Assembly (NCBI GenBank): GCA_017849435.1
Contig: JAFIGY010000009.1
Location: forward strand, 620,001 to 684,000
Source of the DNA: Chitinophaga niabensis
GTDB taxonomy: Bacteria > Bacteroidota > Bacteroidia > Chitinophagales > Chitinophagaceae
DNA length: 64,000 nucleotides
Direction of reading: 5' to 3'
Under the pieces are notes generated by a model. The model saw only the letters and a list, made by a program, of their open reading frames with translations. It searched no databases and was not told the origin of the DNA. Below, in pieces: positions 23,719 through 33,967 of the stretch. Each line of letters opens with the position of its first letter. The stretch's first letter is position 1. Made by a program: the position numbers and the translations under genes.

Positions 23719-26466
23719 ATGAAGGATTTTTCGTTTGTCACCAACTCACACCCGGCGTATATTGAATCGTTGTACCAGGAGTACCGTAAAGATCCGGCGA
23801 ATGTGGACCCGGAATGGATCAAATTTTTTGAAGGATTCGACTTTGCGGTGAGCAATACTAACGGGAAAGCGGCAACCACCACGGGTACGGCCGCTACTTT
23901 GCCGGTGAGCAGCGAACAGCTTGTAAAAGAACTGGGTGTGTACCGCCTCATCCAGGCATACCGTAAAAAAGGTCACCTCGTGGCCAAAACCAATCCCATC
24001 CGCGAAAGGATGGACCGTCACGCCAATCTGGCCCTGAACTTCTTCGGACTCTCCGATGCAGACCTGCAAACAGAATTCTATGCCGGCCAGGTGATTGGTC
24101 TGGGTAGAACCACCCTGGAAAAGATCCGCCAGCATCTGCAGGAGGTGTACGCCTCTTCCGTAGGGCTGGAGTTCACCTATATCAATGATGCGGCAAAAGT
24201 GGAATGGCTGCAGAACGAGATGGAGACCACCATCCGCAAACCGTTGACCATCGACCAGAAAAAACGCATCCTGCAGAAACTCAATCAGGGTGTGATGTTC
24301 GAAAAGTTCCTCCACACTAAATATATCGGTCAGAAACGTTTTTCTTTGGAAGGCGGTGAAACGACTATTCCCGCACTGGACGCCATGATCAATGCTGCCG
24401 CTGAATACGGTGTGCAGGAAGCGGTGATCGGGATGGCCCACCGCGGCAGGCTCAATGTGCTGGCCAATATCCTGGGCAAAACCTACGAGCAGATCTTCTC
24501 TGAATTCGAAGGCACCGCCACGCCGGATACCACCATGGGCAGCGGCGATGTGAAGTATCACCTCGGTTTCCGTGCCAGCATTCATACGCCGGCGGGCAAG
24601 GAGGTGAATGTACAGCTCACGCCCAATCCGTCCCACCTGGAGGTGGTAGATCCTGTGGTAGTGGGCTTCGCCCGTAGTAAAGCGGACGTGATCTATAACA
24701 GCGACTATGACAAGATACTGCCCATCCTCATTCACGGGGATGCCGCTATCGCCGGTCAGGGCGTGGTATATGAAGTGGCGCAGATGAGCAAGCTGAAAGG
24801 CTACTACACCGGCGGTACCATGCACTTCGTGATCAACAACCAGATCGGGTTCACAACCGATTTTGAAGATGCTCGTTCTTCCGATTACTGTACCGGCGTA
24901 GCTTCCATCGTGCAGGCGCCCGTGTTCCATGTGAACGGGGACGATGCGGAAGTGGTGGTGAAGGTCGCGGAGATTGCCACCCGCTACCGGCAGGAATTCA
25001 ATTCAGATATTTATATCGATATGGTATGCTACCGCAAGCACGGTCACAACGAAGGGGACGACCCGAAGTTCACCCAGCCGAAGCTCTATGCCATCATCGA
25101 TCAGCATCCCAATCCCCGCGAAGTATATTCCAAACAGCTCATCGCACACGGCGATGTGGATGCCGCACTCGCGCAGGAAATGGAAAAAGCTTTCTGGGCC
25201 GACCTGCAGGAGCGCCTGGATGAAGTAAAACAGCATCCGCTTCCTTATAAATACCAGCAACCGGAGGTTTGGTGGCAGGAGTTGCGCAAGTCCACTCCGG
25301 AAGATTTTATCAAATCCCCAGACACATCTATTCCCGAACGGGAACTGAAAGAACTGTTCGATGCCATCATGGCCATTCCGCAAGGTTTCAAGCCGTTGCG
25401 CAAGGTGGAAAAACTGTTGCAGGAAAAGCAGAGGCTTTTCAGCGAACAAGGACTGCTGGACTGGTCTTCCGGGGAACTGCTGGCTTACAGCAGCCTCCTG
25501 AAACAAGGGCGGGACGTGCGTCTCAGCGGTCAGGATGTGAAACGGGGCACTTTCTCCCACCGTCACGCTGTATTGCGGAACGAAGAGACAGACGAGGAAT
25601 ACAGCCGCCTGAGCAGGCTTGGCGACAAGCAGGGGAAATTCCGGATCTATAATTCCCTGCTCAGTGAATTTGCCGTGCTGGGCTTTGAATATGGGTACTC
25701 TATCGCCAACCCCTACACGCTGACCATCTGGGAAGCGCAGTTCGGGGATTTCATGAACGGCGCCCAAACATTGATCGATCAGTTCATCACTTCTGCGGAA
25801 ACCAAGTGGCAAAAGCAAAGCGGCCTTGTGATGCTGCTGCCGCACGGTTATGAAGGCCAGGGGCCGGAGCATTCCAGCGCCCGCCTGGAGCGTTTCCTGC
25901 AGCAGTGTGCCGAATACAATATCTTCATCACCAATTGTACCACGGCATCCAGCTTCTTCCATGCATTACGCCGTCAGCTGGCGTTGCCTTTCCGCAAACC
26001 GATGATCAACTTCTCGCCCAAGGCGAACCTGCGCCACGTGCGGAGCTACAGTCCCGTTACGGAATTTACGCAGGGCGGTTTCAGGGAAGTGCTGGACGAT
26101 CCGTTCATCACGGACGCATCCCGTGTGAAGAAAGTATTGTTGTGCAGCGGCAAGATGTATTTTGACCTGAGCGAGAAGCAGATTAAAGAAGACCGGAAAG
26201 ATGTGGCCATCGTTCGGCTCGAACAATTGTATCCTTTACCGATTGCGCAACTGGAAGCTATCCAGCAGAAATACAAGGGCGCTACCTGGTTCTGGGTACA
26301 GGAAGAACCTCTGAACATGGGCGCAGCCGGATTCCTGCAAATGAACCTGAAACAGTTCAATTATGGCGTTATCAGCCGTAACCCCAGTGCAGCCACCGCT
26401 ACCGGCTATGCAAAAGTGCATGCACAGGAACAGCAGGAGATCATTGATACGGCTTTTAACATTTAA
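23719..26466 (+). CDS. sucA: 2-oxoglutarate dehydrogenase E1 component
   Basis: 915 residues, normal for E1o. The N-terminal E2-binding segment starts with FVTNSHPAYIESLYQEYRKD. Thiamine-diphosphate and active-site motifs include IGMAHRGRLNVLANILGK, LIHGDAAIAGQGVVYEVAQM and YRKHGHNEGDDPKFTQP, and the transketolase-like second half has LPHGYEGQGPEHSSARLERF. The enzyme decarboxylates 2-oxoglutarate and passes the succinyl group to the lipoyl arms of E2, whose gene follows 82 bases downstream. The 280 bases upstream are AT-rich; no consensus promoter is convincing there. Confidence 0.98.
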   Translation: MKDFSFVTNSHPAYIESLYQEYRKDPANVDPEWIKFFEGFDFAVSNTNGKAATTTGTAATLPVSSEQLVKELGVYRLIQAYRKKGHLVAKTNPIRERMDRHANLALNFFGLSDADLQTEFYAGQVIGLGRTTLEKIRQHLQEVYASSVGLEFTYINDAAKVEWLQNEMETTIRKPLTIDQKKRILQKLNQGVMFEKFLHTKYIGQKRFSLEGGETTIPALDAMINAAAEYGVQEAVIGMAHRGRLNVLANILGKTYEQIFSEFEGTATPDTTMGSGDVKYHLGFRASIHTPAGKEVNVQLTPNPSHLEVVDPVVVGFARSKADVIYNSDYDKILPILIHGDAAIAGQGVVYEVAQMSKLKGYYTGGTMHFVINNQIGFTTDFEDARSSDYCTGVASIVQAPVFHVNGDDAEVVVKVAEIATRYRQEFNSDIYIDMVCYRKHGHNEGDDPKFTQPKLYAIIDQHPNPREVYSKQLIAHGDVDAALAQEMEKAFWADLQERLDEVKQHPLPYKYQQPEVWWQELRKSTPEDFIKSPDTSIPERELKELFDAIMAIPQGFKPLRKVEKLLQEKQRLFSEQGLLDWSSGELLAYSSLLKQGRDVRLSGQDVKRGTFSHRHAVLRNEETDEEYSRLSRLGDKQGKFRIYNSLLSEFAVLGFEYGYSIANPYTLTIWEAQFGDFMNGAQTLIDQFITSAETKWQKQSGLVMLLPHGYEGQGPEHSSARLERFLQQCAEYNIFITNCTTASSFFHALRRQLALPFRKPMINFSPKANLRHVRSYSPVTEFTQGGFREVLDDPFITDASRVKKVLLCSGKMYFDLSEKQIKEDRKDVAIVRLEQLYPLPIAQLEAIQQKYKGATWFWVQEEPLNMGAAGFLQMNLKQFNYGVISRNPSAATATGYAKVHAQEQQEIIDTAFNI

Positions 26467-26548
26467 GCGAAGCATTCAACGTAAAAACTTAAAACAGGAT
26501 GAAGGGTAAACGCTTAATTTTACGCTTCAAACTCGGAGGGTATAACAC

Positions 26549-28105
26549 ATGATAATTGAAATTAAAGTTCCTACGGTAGGAGAGTCAATCAGCGAGGTAT
26601 CAATTGCAAAATGGCTGAAGAAAGACGGGGATGTTGTGCAGCAGGATGAAGTATTGTGCGAGATGGAATCCGAGAAAGCGACCTTTGAGCTGAACGCTGA
26701 AAAAGCCGGCGTACTGAAGATACTGGCTGCGGAAGGCGCCACACTGAAGATCGGTGACGTAGCCTGTACTATTGATACGGATGGCGCTGTTGCCAGCGCT
26801 CCGAAGGCAGCTGCGACGCCCGCGGCAACCCCGGAACCGGCTGCACCGGCAGCTGCTCCGCAGGCCCCTGCCGTGAACAAAGGCACGATAGATATTAAAG
26901 TCCCCACCGTAGGCGAGTCCATCAGTGAAGTGACCCTTATCAAATGGCTCCGGCAGACCGGCGATTACGTGGAGCGGGATGAGGTGCTCTGTGAGCTGGA
27001 ATCCGAGAAAGCGACCTTTGAGCTGAATGCTGAGGAGGCTGGTGTGCTCAAAACTGTCGCGAAGGAAGGAGATACCCTCAAGGTCGGTGATGTGGCCTGC
27101 CAGATAGATACTGCTGCACTCCGTCCCGCAGGCAAGGCGCAGCCTGCTCCGCAGCAGTCCGCCACCAAACCCGCCGCAGCGCAGCCTGCGCAACAGGCTC
27201 CGGTAACGGCTATCCCGAATGATATCAAAGCAACCCCCGTTGCTGCCGCCGTGATCGCAGACAAGAAAGTGGACCCCGCTTCTATCAAAGGATCCGGTGT
27301 GCACGGTAAAATATTGAAAGACGATGTGTTTGCCGCCCTGGAGAATCCGGGTGTGGCTATTGGACACGAGCTGTTTGGCCGGAACGAAAGAAGAGAAAAA
27401 ATGAGCAACCTGCGGAAAACGGTTTCCCGCAGACTGGTGGAAGCCAAGAACACCACCGCCATGCTTACTACCTTCAACGAGGTGGATATGACCAATATCA
27501 TGGCCATCCGCAGCAAATACAAAGAAGTCTTCAAAACAGCGCACGGAGTGAACCTCGGCTTTATGAGTTTCTTTGCTAAAGCCTGTTGCTTCGCGCTACA
27601 GGAGTTCCCGGCCGTTAACGCATATATTGATGGGGAAGAGCTCGTGTACCACGACTTCTGCGATATCTCCATCGCCGTATCCGCTCCGAAAGGCCTGGTA
27701 GTACCGGTGATCCGGAATGCGGAAAGCCTCAGCATGGCGGATGTGGAGAAGAAAGTGCTGGAACTGGCCACCAAAGCCAGAGACAACAAATTATCCATGG
27801 AAGAGATGACCGGCGGTACGTTCACCATTACCAACGGCGGCGTATTCGGCTCCCTTATGAGCACACCAATCATCAATATCCCGCAATCCGCTATCCTCGG
27901 AATGCACAAGATACAGGAGCGCCCCATGGCCATCAACGGCCAGGTAGTGATCCGCCCCATGATGTATGTTGCGCTCAGCTACGATCACCGCATCATTGAC
28001 GGACGGGAATCTGTGAGCTTCCTCGTACGGGTGAAGGAAATGCTGGAAAACCCCGAGCAGCTGCTGTTTGGGAAAGATCCGGTGAAGGCGTTGCTGAAAG
28101 TGTAA
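26549..28105 (+). CDS. sucB: Dihydrolipoyllysine succinyltransferase (2-oxoglutarate dehydrogenase E2) with two lipoyl domains
   Basis: 518 residues: lipoyl domain 1 (about 2-76), an Ala/Pro linker, lipoyl domain 2 (about 113-190), a second linker, an E3/E1-binding domain at about 230-265 ([20 protein letters not shown]) and the acyltransferase core from about 285 with the catalytic [12 protein letters not shown]. Both lipoyl domains carry ESEKATFEL with the lipoylated Lys. E2o proteins usually have one lipoyl domain, so the doubled arm is notable. A Shine-Dalgarno-like GGAGGG precedes the ATG. E3 (lpd) is not in the window. A strong terminator follows. Confidence 0.96.
   Translation: MIIEIKVPTVGESISEVSIAKWLKKDGDVVQQDEVLCEMESEKATFELNAEKAGVLKILAAEGATLKIGDVACTIDTDGAVASAPKAAATPAATPEPAAPAAAPQAPAVNKGTIDIKVPTVGESISEVTLIKWLRQTGDYVERDEVLCELESEKATFELNAEEAGVLKTVAKEGDTLKVGDVACQIDTAALRPAGKAQPAPQQSATKPAAAQPAQQAPVTAIPNDIKATPVAAAVIADKKVDPASIKGSGVHGKILKDDVFAALENPGVAIGHELFGRNERREKMSNLRKTVSRRLVEAKNTTAMLTTFNEVDMTNIMAIRSKYKEVFKTAHGVNLGFMSFFAKACCFALQEFPAVNAYIDGEELVYHDFCDISIAVSAPKGLVVPVIRNAESLSMADVEKKVLELATKARDNKLSMEEMTGGTFTITNGGVFGSLMSTPIINIPQSAILGMHKIQERPMAINGQVVIRPMMYVALSYDHRIIDGRESVSFLVRVKEMLENPEQLLFGKDPVKALLKV
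26664..27027 (+). repeat. Intragenic direct repeat of the lipoyl domain in sucB
   Basis: A 31-base stretch (26664-26694 and 26997-27027) coding the lipoylation site is identical in both domains, and the two 75-residue domains differ at only about 18 positions by eye. This points to duplication within the gene or later gene conversion. Confidence 0.85.
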
Positions 28106-28130
28106 TTTATAACTGTAACGTATATACGAA

Positions 28131-28170
28131 AGTGGCTGCTCCGGTTTTAGGAGCAGCCACTTTTTCTTTT
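28131..28170 (+). terminator. Intrinsic terminator after sucB
   Basis: AGTGGCTGCTCC and GGAGCAGCCACT form a perfect 12-bp stem with a seven-base loop, followed by TTTTTCTTTT. It closes the sucAB operon 25 bases after the stop codon. Confidence 0.92.
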
Positions 28171-28543
28171 TGCCGGCATCGTCAAAAAATAACATTCTTA
28201 TCTTGTGATCTTAATAAGTTTGGTTAAAAAATAAGTAGTTCTAGTTTAAATCCATCAACAGCAAAAGCGTAAATAGATATAGATTTATGTAGCATTTGAT
28301 TTATTGGGGCATTGTTCACAGACTAACCGCAAATCCAAAATCTAATTCATGAGAGAACTTACTTCTTAGCACAAACAGAAACCAAAAGCAACCAGAGACC
28401 GCCTTCTAACGAGAATTCCATCCTTACAAGCACGCGTTTACCCGCTGTAACATCTATGTTACGGACAGGCATTTGTGTGCACAGTTTTTTTCCGGCTCCA
28501 CAGCCGGTACGGTACGCTATTTTTTAACATCAACCAACAGCAA
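28171..28543 (+). promoter_or_regulatory. Long upstream region of the second SusC operon, with a 16-base palindrome
   Basis: This 373-base gap is AT-rich. A promoter-like pair is TTTG (28219-28222), 19 bases, then TAGTTTAA (28242-28249), an imperfect -7 box. The perfect inverted repeat GTAACAT-CT-ATGTTAC (28447-28462) lies 82 bases before the SusC start and looks like a regulator-binding site or a short RNA stem. No tRNA, small ORF or other element was recognised in the rest. Confidence 0.45.
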
Positions 28544-31500
28544 ATGAAAAAGCTTCATGGGGCCTTCCTATGCCTGTTCTTTTTCCTTTTCGGAAACCTG
28601 TATGCCCAAAATGTTCAGGTAGAAGGAACGGTAACAGACGCCGGCAAAGAACCACTTCCCGGAGTAACGATCCGGATCAAATCCACCAATCGCGGAACAG
28701 CAACAGACGCCAAAGGCAAATTTTCGATCAGTGTAACGCCTGGCGTTACACTTGAAGTCTCCTACATCGGGTATACCACCCAGTTATTCAAGATCACCAA
28801 TCAGAAAACATTGAACGTTGTTATGGAGCCTACTAACAGCTCGCTCCAGGAAACTGTGGTGATCGGGTATCAGACGGTTACCCGTAAAAAAGCAACGGCG
28901 GCTATTTCGAGTATTTCAGGTAAGGAGCTGCAGAATCTTCCCTCTTCAGGTTTCGATCAACTGCTGCAAGGCCGTCTTTCCGGCGTGAACGTTCAAAACT
29001 TTACCGGAGAGCCCGGAGCCAGAAGTACGGTAATGGTACGTGGTAATTCGCTCGTTAACCGGGGATACGACCAATATAACGTGGTCAATGCTCCTTTATA
29101 TGTGGTAGACGGTGTACCGCAACCGACGGAAAGTTACGTCAGTCCTGCTACCGGCACAGGTACTAACTATCTCGCAGGTATCAACCCGATAGACATTGAG
29201 ACGGTTGACGTATTGAAAGATGCTTCTGCCGCAGCTATCTACGGCTCCCGTGCAGCAAATGGTGTAATCCTGATCACTACCAAGAAGGGCCGCTCGGGTG
29301 CTCCCCGTGTGAATGTTTCTTCCTATTTCGGTATTACTGAAAAACCGAAACTCAGGGATGTGGTATTGGGTGTATCAGAAAGACGGCAGAAAATGCAGAT
29401 ACTGGATGATCGTCTCAAGTATTCTGACAAGCAGCAATTACCTTATATGTTGACGGATAGTCTGAACCCTGCCTTTAATGGGAATACAGACTGGCAAAGC
29501 CTGTTCTATCGCGTCGGGATCATAAAGGATGTGGATATGAGCGTCAGTGGCGGCTCTCCTGATGGTACAACGTACCGTTTCAGTACCGGGTACTATGACG
29601 AACAGGGGGTTGTAAGGGGAACAGATTTTAAACGGTATTCCGCGCGTATAGATATCTCCAGCAGGGCATTGAACGGCAAACTGGATATACATCCGATCGT
29701 TTACTTTGCACGTACGGATCGGCATCGTGGAACAGGTGATCCTTCCAATCCCATTAATATATCAGCGGGTTCTATGCCTTCTTCCCTCTTCGCTTTAGAC
29801 CCGAATAAGCGGGAAGCGCTTATCGGTACCTATAACGAGTCGCTGGATAATAACTTCAATACGAACTTTAACTTCAATCTGAACCTGGGGTTATATATCA
29901 CAAAACATCTGAAGCTAACTTCGCAGAACTCCTTTATATATCTGACCAGCCGAAGGGATTACAACCGCCCGAACGCACTCACATCTCAGGCTGGTAACTA
30001 TTCCAGCACATATGACGACAATGATCAGAATCTGCTTACTTCCAATTATCTCAGCTATTCCAACACATTTGGCCAACATAATCTGAGCTTGATCCTGGGG
30101 TCGGATGTGCAGTTTGATAAATTTCAAAGCACCCAGGCCAGCGGTTCCGGTGGTGTATCTGATCAGATCCAGGTAGTGCAGGGCTTCCGGAAGATCAATA
30201 CAACAGCCGGCTCTGATTACCAGGCTTATGGCGTGTTGTCCTACTACGCCCGCCTGGCATACGACTACAAGGAAAGGTATCTTTTCTCTTTCAGCGCACG
30301 TAGCGACGGCTCTTCCCGTTTCGGAACGAACAGCAAATGGGGGTATTTCCCGTCTGCTTCTGTAGGCTGGCTGTTGTCCGAAGAAAAGTTCATGGACGTG
30401 CATCCTTTTACGTTGTTGAAATTGAGGGGTAGTCTTGGTACTTCGGGTAGCCTCCCCGGTTCCAACTATCTGCAATACAATTTGTACAAGGTAAACAACG
30501 GCGGATTTTACGGTAACGATGGCGCTACGTCCTATAATGGTATCACAGCCGTTACACCGGACTTTGTCAGTGGAGCAGCCCAAAAAGGCCTCAGCTGGGA
30601 GCGCACGCAGCAATGGAATGTGGGTGTGGACTTTGAGGTAGCGAAAGGTAGGATTTCCGGTGCGGTGGATTTGTACGATAAAGAGAGTTCTCTTCAACTC
30701 TTCAGTATCGTATTACCGATCACCTCAGGGTACGATAATGCACTCACTAACGCGATTGGCGTGCGGAACTCCGGTGTGGAATTGACCCTCTCGGCCTTCC
30801 CGCTGAATCCCAAGAACACCGTAAGATGGATGACCCGCCTAAACGTTTCTTTTAACAAGAATATGCTCACTTCGTTGCCGAATGGAGGAAGGGACATAGT
30901 GCTGCAAGGGGATCGCTTCGATAAATCGCATATCCTTTCCGTCGGAAAGCCTTTAAACGGATTCTATCTGTACAAGACACTTGGTGTATACAAAACAGAT
31001 GACGATGTGCCCGGCGACAAATTCACCGGTCAGAAATTCCATAATGGTAACTATACTTATAAAGGTGGAGACTTCCATTTTGCTGATCTGGACGGTGATA
31101 ATTTCATCGACATCTTTAATGACGGGATCAATCCTGATAAAATGCCGATCGGCGATCCCAACCCCAAGGTCACTGGCGGTTTCATCAATGATATCACCTG
31201 GAAGAATTTCAATCTGAATATCTTCTGCACTTTCACTTTTGGCCGTGATGTGCTAAATCTTTACCGCTCTGACCTCTTTACCAACTCACAGGACGGCAAT
31301 GCGGTGGGCAATTTCGCACAGTATGCCACTCCTGATTTCAGCAAGATCAATATCTGGCGTAAACCCGGAGATGTGGCTGAATACGCAAAATATGACATCG
31401 GTACATATGGTTATTACTACACCTCCGCACAAACTTTTTTCCTGGAAAAAGGAGGATACTTCCGCGTCAAGAACATCACGCTCAGCTATAACTTTTCCCC

Positions 31501-31684
31501 ACAAAAATTACGCAGGATGAAGATAGAGAGACTCCGGCTCTTTGGGGTAGTTGACAATCTAATTAGGTTCCAGCAGTCCAAATACCTGCCGGATGCAGAA
31601 GCAGTGAACCCCTATGGGGAGTATAACGGTAACGGATATCCAATACCGAAAAAATTCACCCTTGGCCTTGACATCAATTTTTAA
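28544..31684 (+). CDS. SusC/RagA-type TonB-dependent transporter (second locus)
   Basis: Read from the ATG at 28544 (MKKLHGAFLCLFFFLFGNLY), a clean signal peptide; the frame opens 23 codons earlier without a plausible leader. 1046 residues: carboxypeptidase-like regulatory domain (about 25-100, VEGTVTDAGKEPLPGVTIRI), TonB-box-like LQETVVIGYQ, plug (PLYVVDGVPQPTES, ETVDVLKDASAAAIYGSRAA) and a barrel ending KKFTLGLDINF. There is no STN domain and no linked sigma factor, so control differs from the first locus. SusD follows 18 bases downstream. Confidence 0.95.
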   Translation: MKKLHGAFLCLFFFLFGNLYAQNVQVEGTVTDAGKEPLPGVTIRIKSTNRGTATDAKGKFSISVTPGVTLEVSYIGYTTQLFKITNQKTLNVVMEPTNSSLQETVVIGYQTVTRKKATAAISSISGKELQNLPSSGFDQLLQGRLSGVNVQNFTGEPGARSTVMVRGNSLVNRGYDQYNVVNAPLYVVDGVPQPTESYVSPATGTGTNYLAGINPIDIETVDVLKDASAAAIYGSRAANGVILITTKKGRSGAPRVNVSSYFGITEKPKLRDVVLGVSERRQKMQILDDRLKYSDKQQLPYMLTDSLNPAFNGNTDWQSLFYRVGIIKDVDMSVSGGSPDGTTYRFSTGYYDEQGVVRGTDFKRYSARIDISSRALNGKLDIHPIVYFARTDRHRGTGDPSNPINISAGSMPSSLFALDPNKREALIGTYNESLDNNFNTNFNFNLNLGLYITKHLKLTSQNSFIYLTSRRDYNRPNALTSQAGNYSSTYDDNDQNLLTSNYLSYSNTFGQHNLSLILGSDVQFDKFQSTQASGSGGVSDQIQVVQGFRKINTTAGSDYQAYGVLSYYARLAYDYKERYLFSFSARSDGSSRFGTNSKWGYFPSASVGWLLSEEKFMDVHPFTLLKLRGSLGTSGSLPGSNYLQYNLYKVNNGGFYGNDGATSYNGITAVTPDFVSGAAQKGLSWERTQQWNVGVDFEVAKGRISGAVDLYDKESSLQLFSIVLPITSGYDNALTNAIGVRNSGVELTLSAFPLNPKNTVRWMTRLNVSFNKNMLTSLPNGGRDIVLQGDRFDKSHILSVGKPLNGFYLYKTLGVYKTDDDVPGDKFTGQKFHNGNYTYKGGDFHFADLDGDNFIDIFNDGINPDKMPIGDPNPKVTGGFINDITWKNFNLNIFCTFTFGRDVLNLYRSDLFTNSQDGNAVGNFAQYATPDFSKINIWRKPGDVAEYAKYDIGTYGYYYTSAQTFFLEKGGYFRVKNITLSYNFSPQKLRRMKIERLRLFGVVDNLIRFQQSKYLPDAEAVNPYGEYNGNGYPIPKKFTLGLDINF

Positions 31685-31702
31685 TCTGGAAAAGTTTTTG
31701 TT

Positions 31703-33226
31703 ATGAAATTGCGTCAACATTTATTTTATATAGTCTTGATCCCGCTGGTCTTCCTGGCAGTATCATGCAGCAAAGTATTAAACCAGGAGCCTAAGAACTC
31801 CACTTACGCCGATAAGTTCTGGCAGAACAAACGCGACTGCGATGCGGCTACTGCAGGAAACTATGCCCTGCTCCGCTCGGCCCTCGCATCCCGCAACTGT
31901 TACTACATGTACGGCGATGCCGTAGCCAAGTTATACTTCGTGATCGATTACAACGGAGATGGTTTGGAAAATATCCAGAACGGCGATTACACTTTCCAGT
32001 ACAACGTGAATGACTTTGCCAACTGGACGCGCTTTTTTAAAGTGATCACCATGTGCAATACCATCCTGGAGAGGGTGCCGAAAATTTCTGATGCTAACCT
32101 GGCACTGGATGTGACCAACCCCCAGCGGTACAAGAACCAGATCGTAGGGCAGGCGCTCTTCGTGCGGGCTTTCACCTATTTTTATATGACACGTATATGG
32201 GGAGATGTGCCGTTGGTGACAGAATATTATGATAACCCGCTTACTGCGCCGGAACTCCCAAGAAGCCCCAAAGCAGATGTGATGGCACAGATCGAAAAAG
32301 ACTGTAAGCTGGCCGCCAGCTACCTCGATTGGGGCTATGCTTCTAATCCCGGGCAGGCAGTGGTTACCGCCAACAAAGGTTCTGTATACGCATTACTCGC
32401 GCATCTGTATATGTGGAGAGGTACTACCCTCAAAGCTTCATCTGGCGGCACAATTGATTTGAAGGATATCAACAGCGCAGATACCACTATTGATGCCATT
32501 GAAACGTATGGTGGATATAAGCTCACAGACACTGCGCAGTATTATAAAACATTCATCGGGCGCTCTTCCGAAGGGATATTTGAATTGAGCATGAGCCAGG
32601 ATTATGAAGAAGGATCCGGCTCTTCCATCGGGATGCAGTTCCTGCGCGGTCAGCAGTACATTGCGTACGCCGGGGATTATGCCCGCATGGCGGTAAAACC
32701 GGATTATCTCTCCGAACATTTCCCGGATAACGATACAAACGATGTCCGTTATCGTAAGAACTTTGATTATGTCCTGTCTTCACGACCCTTGTGCCGTAAA
32801 TACAGCAACGTTGTTTACCTCAATCCGGGAGAGAAACGCAGTCCTGTTCTCAGCAACAACATGATCATTTTCCGGTTGGCCGATATGAAGCTCCTCAAGG
32901 CAGAGATCGCCATCTACCGCAAGGAGTACAAGAAAGCGCTGGACGTGATCAACTTCTTCCGCGTTCGCAACAATACGGATCCCATTACGGATATGCCGTC
33001 TCCGGATGATCTGATGTACGACTATATCCTGGAAAGAGGAAAGGAACTGTACCTGGAAGGACATAACTTCTTTGACATTGTACGCACCAAAACCGGTAGT
33101 TATATGATCGGCTGGCTTACGGATCAGCGTTACGCCAAGGAAGGATTCTATTGGCCCATCGATCCACACCTGTTCAGGGGGAACAAATTCCTGACACAAA
33201 CCCCCTACTGGCTGGGCAAACTCTAG
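31703..33226 (+). CDS. SusD/RagB-family lipoprotein (second locus)
   Basis: 507 residues with lipoprotein leader (MKLRQHLFYIVLIPLVFLAV followed by SC; lipid-acceptor Cys about residue 22). SusD marks are the N-terminal helical region with FKVITMCNTILERVPKI and GQALFVRAFTYFYMTRIWGD, and the C-terminal RLADMKLLKAEIAIYRKEYK, VINFFRVRNN and ERGKELYLEGHNFFDIVRTK. It partners the SusC upstream; downstream lipoproteins start within about 30 bases of each other, suggesting one operon. Confidence 0.94.
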   Translation: MKLRQHLFYIVLIPLVFLAVSCSKVLNQEPKNSTYADKFWQNKRDCDAATAGNYALLRSALASRNCYYMYGDAVAKLYFVIDYNGDGLENIQNGDYTFQYNVNDFANWTRFFKVITMCNTILERVPKISDANLALDVTNPQRYKNQIVGQALFVRAFTYFYMTRIWGDVPLVTEYYDNPLTAPELPRSPKADVMAQIEKDCKLAASYLDWGYASNPGQAVVTANKGSVYALLAHLYMWRGTTLKASSGGTIDLKDINSADTTIDAIETYGGYKLTDTAQYYKTFIGRSSEGIFELSMSQDYEEGSGSSIGMQFLRGQQYIAYAGDYARMAVKPDYLSEHFPDNDTNDVRYRKNFDYVLSSRPLCRKYSNVVYLNPGEKRSPVLSNNMIIFRLADMKLLKAEIAIYRKEYKKALDVINFFRVRNNTDPITDMPSPDDLMYDYILERGKELYLEGHNFFDIVRTKTGSYMIGWLTDQRYAKEGFYWPIDPHLFRGNKFLTQTPYWLGKL

Positions 33227-33257
33227 ATCCTTTTACTCACTTCAACGACAGTCAATT

Positions 33258-33935
33258 ATGAAACACTTACCATATATATCATGCTTCCTCCTCTTACTGG
33301 CCTGCTTCGCAGCCTGTAAAAAGGAAAATTACAAGAACGACGGTGGCGTGCATGACCCGAACGTGAACATGACCACCTACGACTATCTCAAATCCAAACA
33401 CGTCTTCGATTCGCTGGTCTACCTGATCGATAAAGCGGGCATGAAGGACGCGATCAACGGAGATGTCACTTTCTTCGCCACTACCAACTACGGGATCGAA
33501 TCTTATCTGAAAACCAGAACGGCACGACTGGTACGGCAAACCGGCGATGAGAACGTAAAATTCACCATGGATAGCTTCACCGTAAAAGAGTTGAGGGATT
33601 CCATCCAGCTGTACATGATCAAAGGCAAGATCAACCGGCCGCAGATGACCCTGGACGGGCAGCTGTATGATTGTACGCTTGGCCCGATCCCCAACGTGAA
33701 GTTCCTGATCAAACTGGTCCGTAAGTACGATTATAGTGCTTACCTCAACTATGTGGACTATGTAAACTACGGGAAAGTGATCGGATCAAGGGATGATCTG
33801 GACCCGAACCCGGATCAGATCCCGCAGGCGGAGAGAGATATCAACTACCTCTGCCAGACGTCGGGCATCGTTACCACTACCGGCATTCTTCACGTCATGG
33901 ACGGGCGAGCGCGGTTCATGTTCAATAATGAGTAA
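33258..33935 (+). CDS. Fasciclin-domain lipoprotein
   Basis: 225 residues with a lipoprotein signal (LLLACFAACKK). One fasciclin-like domain covers most of the mature part: TTYDYLKSKHVFDSLVYLID, then GDVTFFATTNYGIESYL (the FAS1 H1-type motif), and a C-terminal half ending GIVTTTGILHVMDG (the H2-like end). Fasciclin domains mediate adhesion and protein contacts. As third gene of a SusCD operon it is probably an additional cell-surface binding lipoprotein; its ligand is unknown. Confidence 0.82.
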   Translation: MKHLPYISCFLLLLACFAACKKENYKNDGGVHDPNVNMTTYDYLKSKHVFDSLVYLIDKAGMKDAINGDVTFFATTNYGIESYLKTRTARLVRQTGDENVKFTMDSFTVKELRDSIQLYMIKGKINRPQMTLDGQLYDCTLGPIPNVKFLIKLVRKYDYSAYLNYVDYVNYGKVIGSRDDLDPNPDQIPQAERDINYLCQTSGIVTTTGILHVMDGRARFMFNNE

Positions 33936-33967
33936 CGCCCGTTTCATTCACCATTAATCTTTCAATC

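Noticed and set aside
28106-28543. Possible tRNA or small RNA gene in the gap after sucB
   Set aside because: No cloverleaf, T-loop or other RNA pattern was found, only a terminator, AT-rich sequence and one palindrome.
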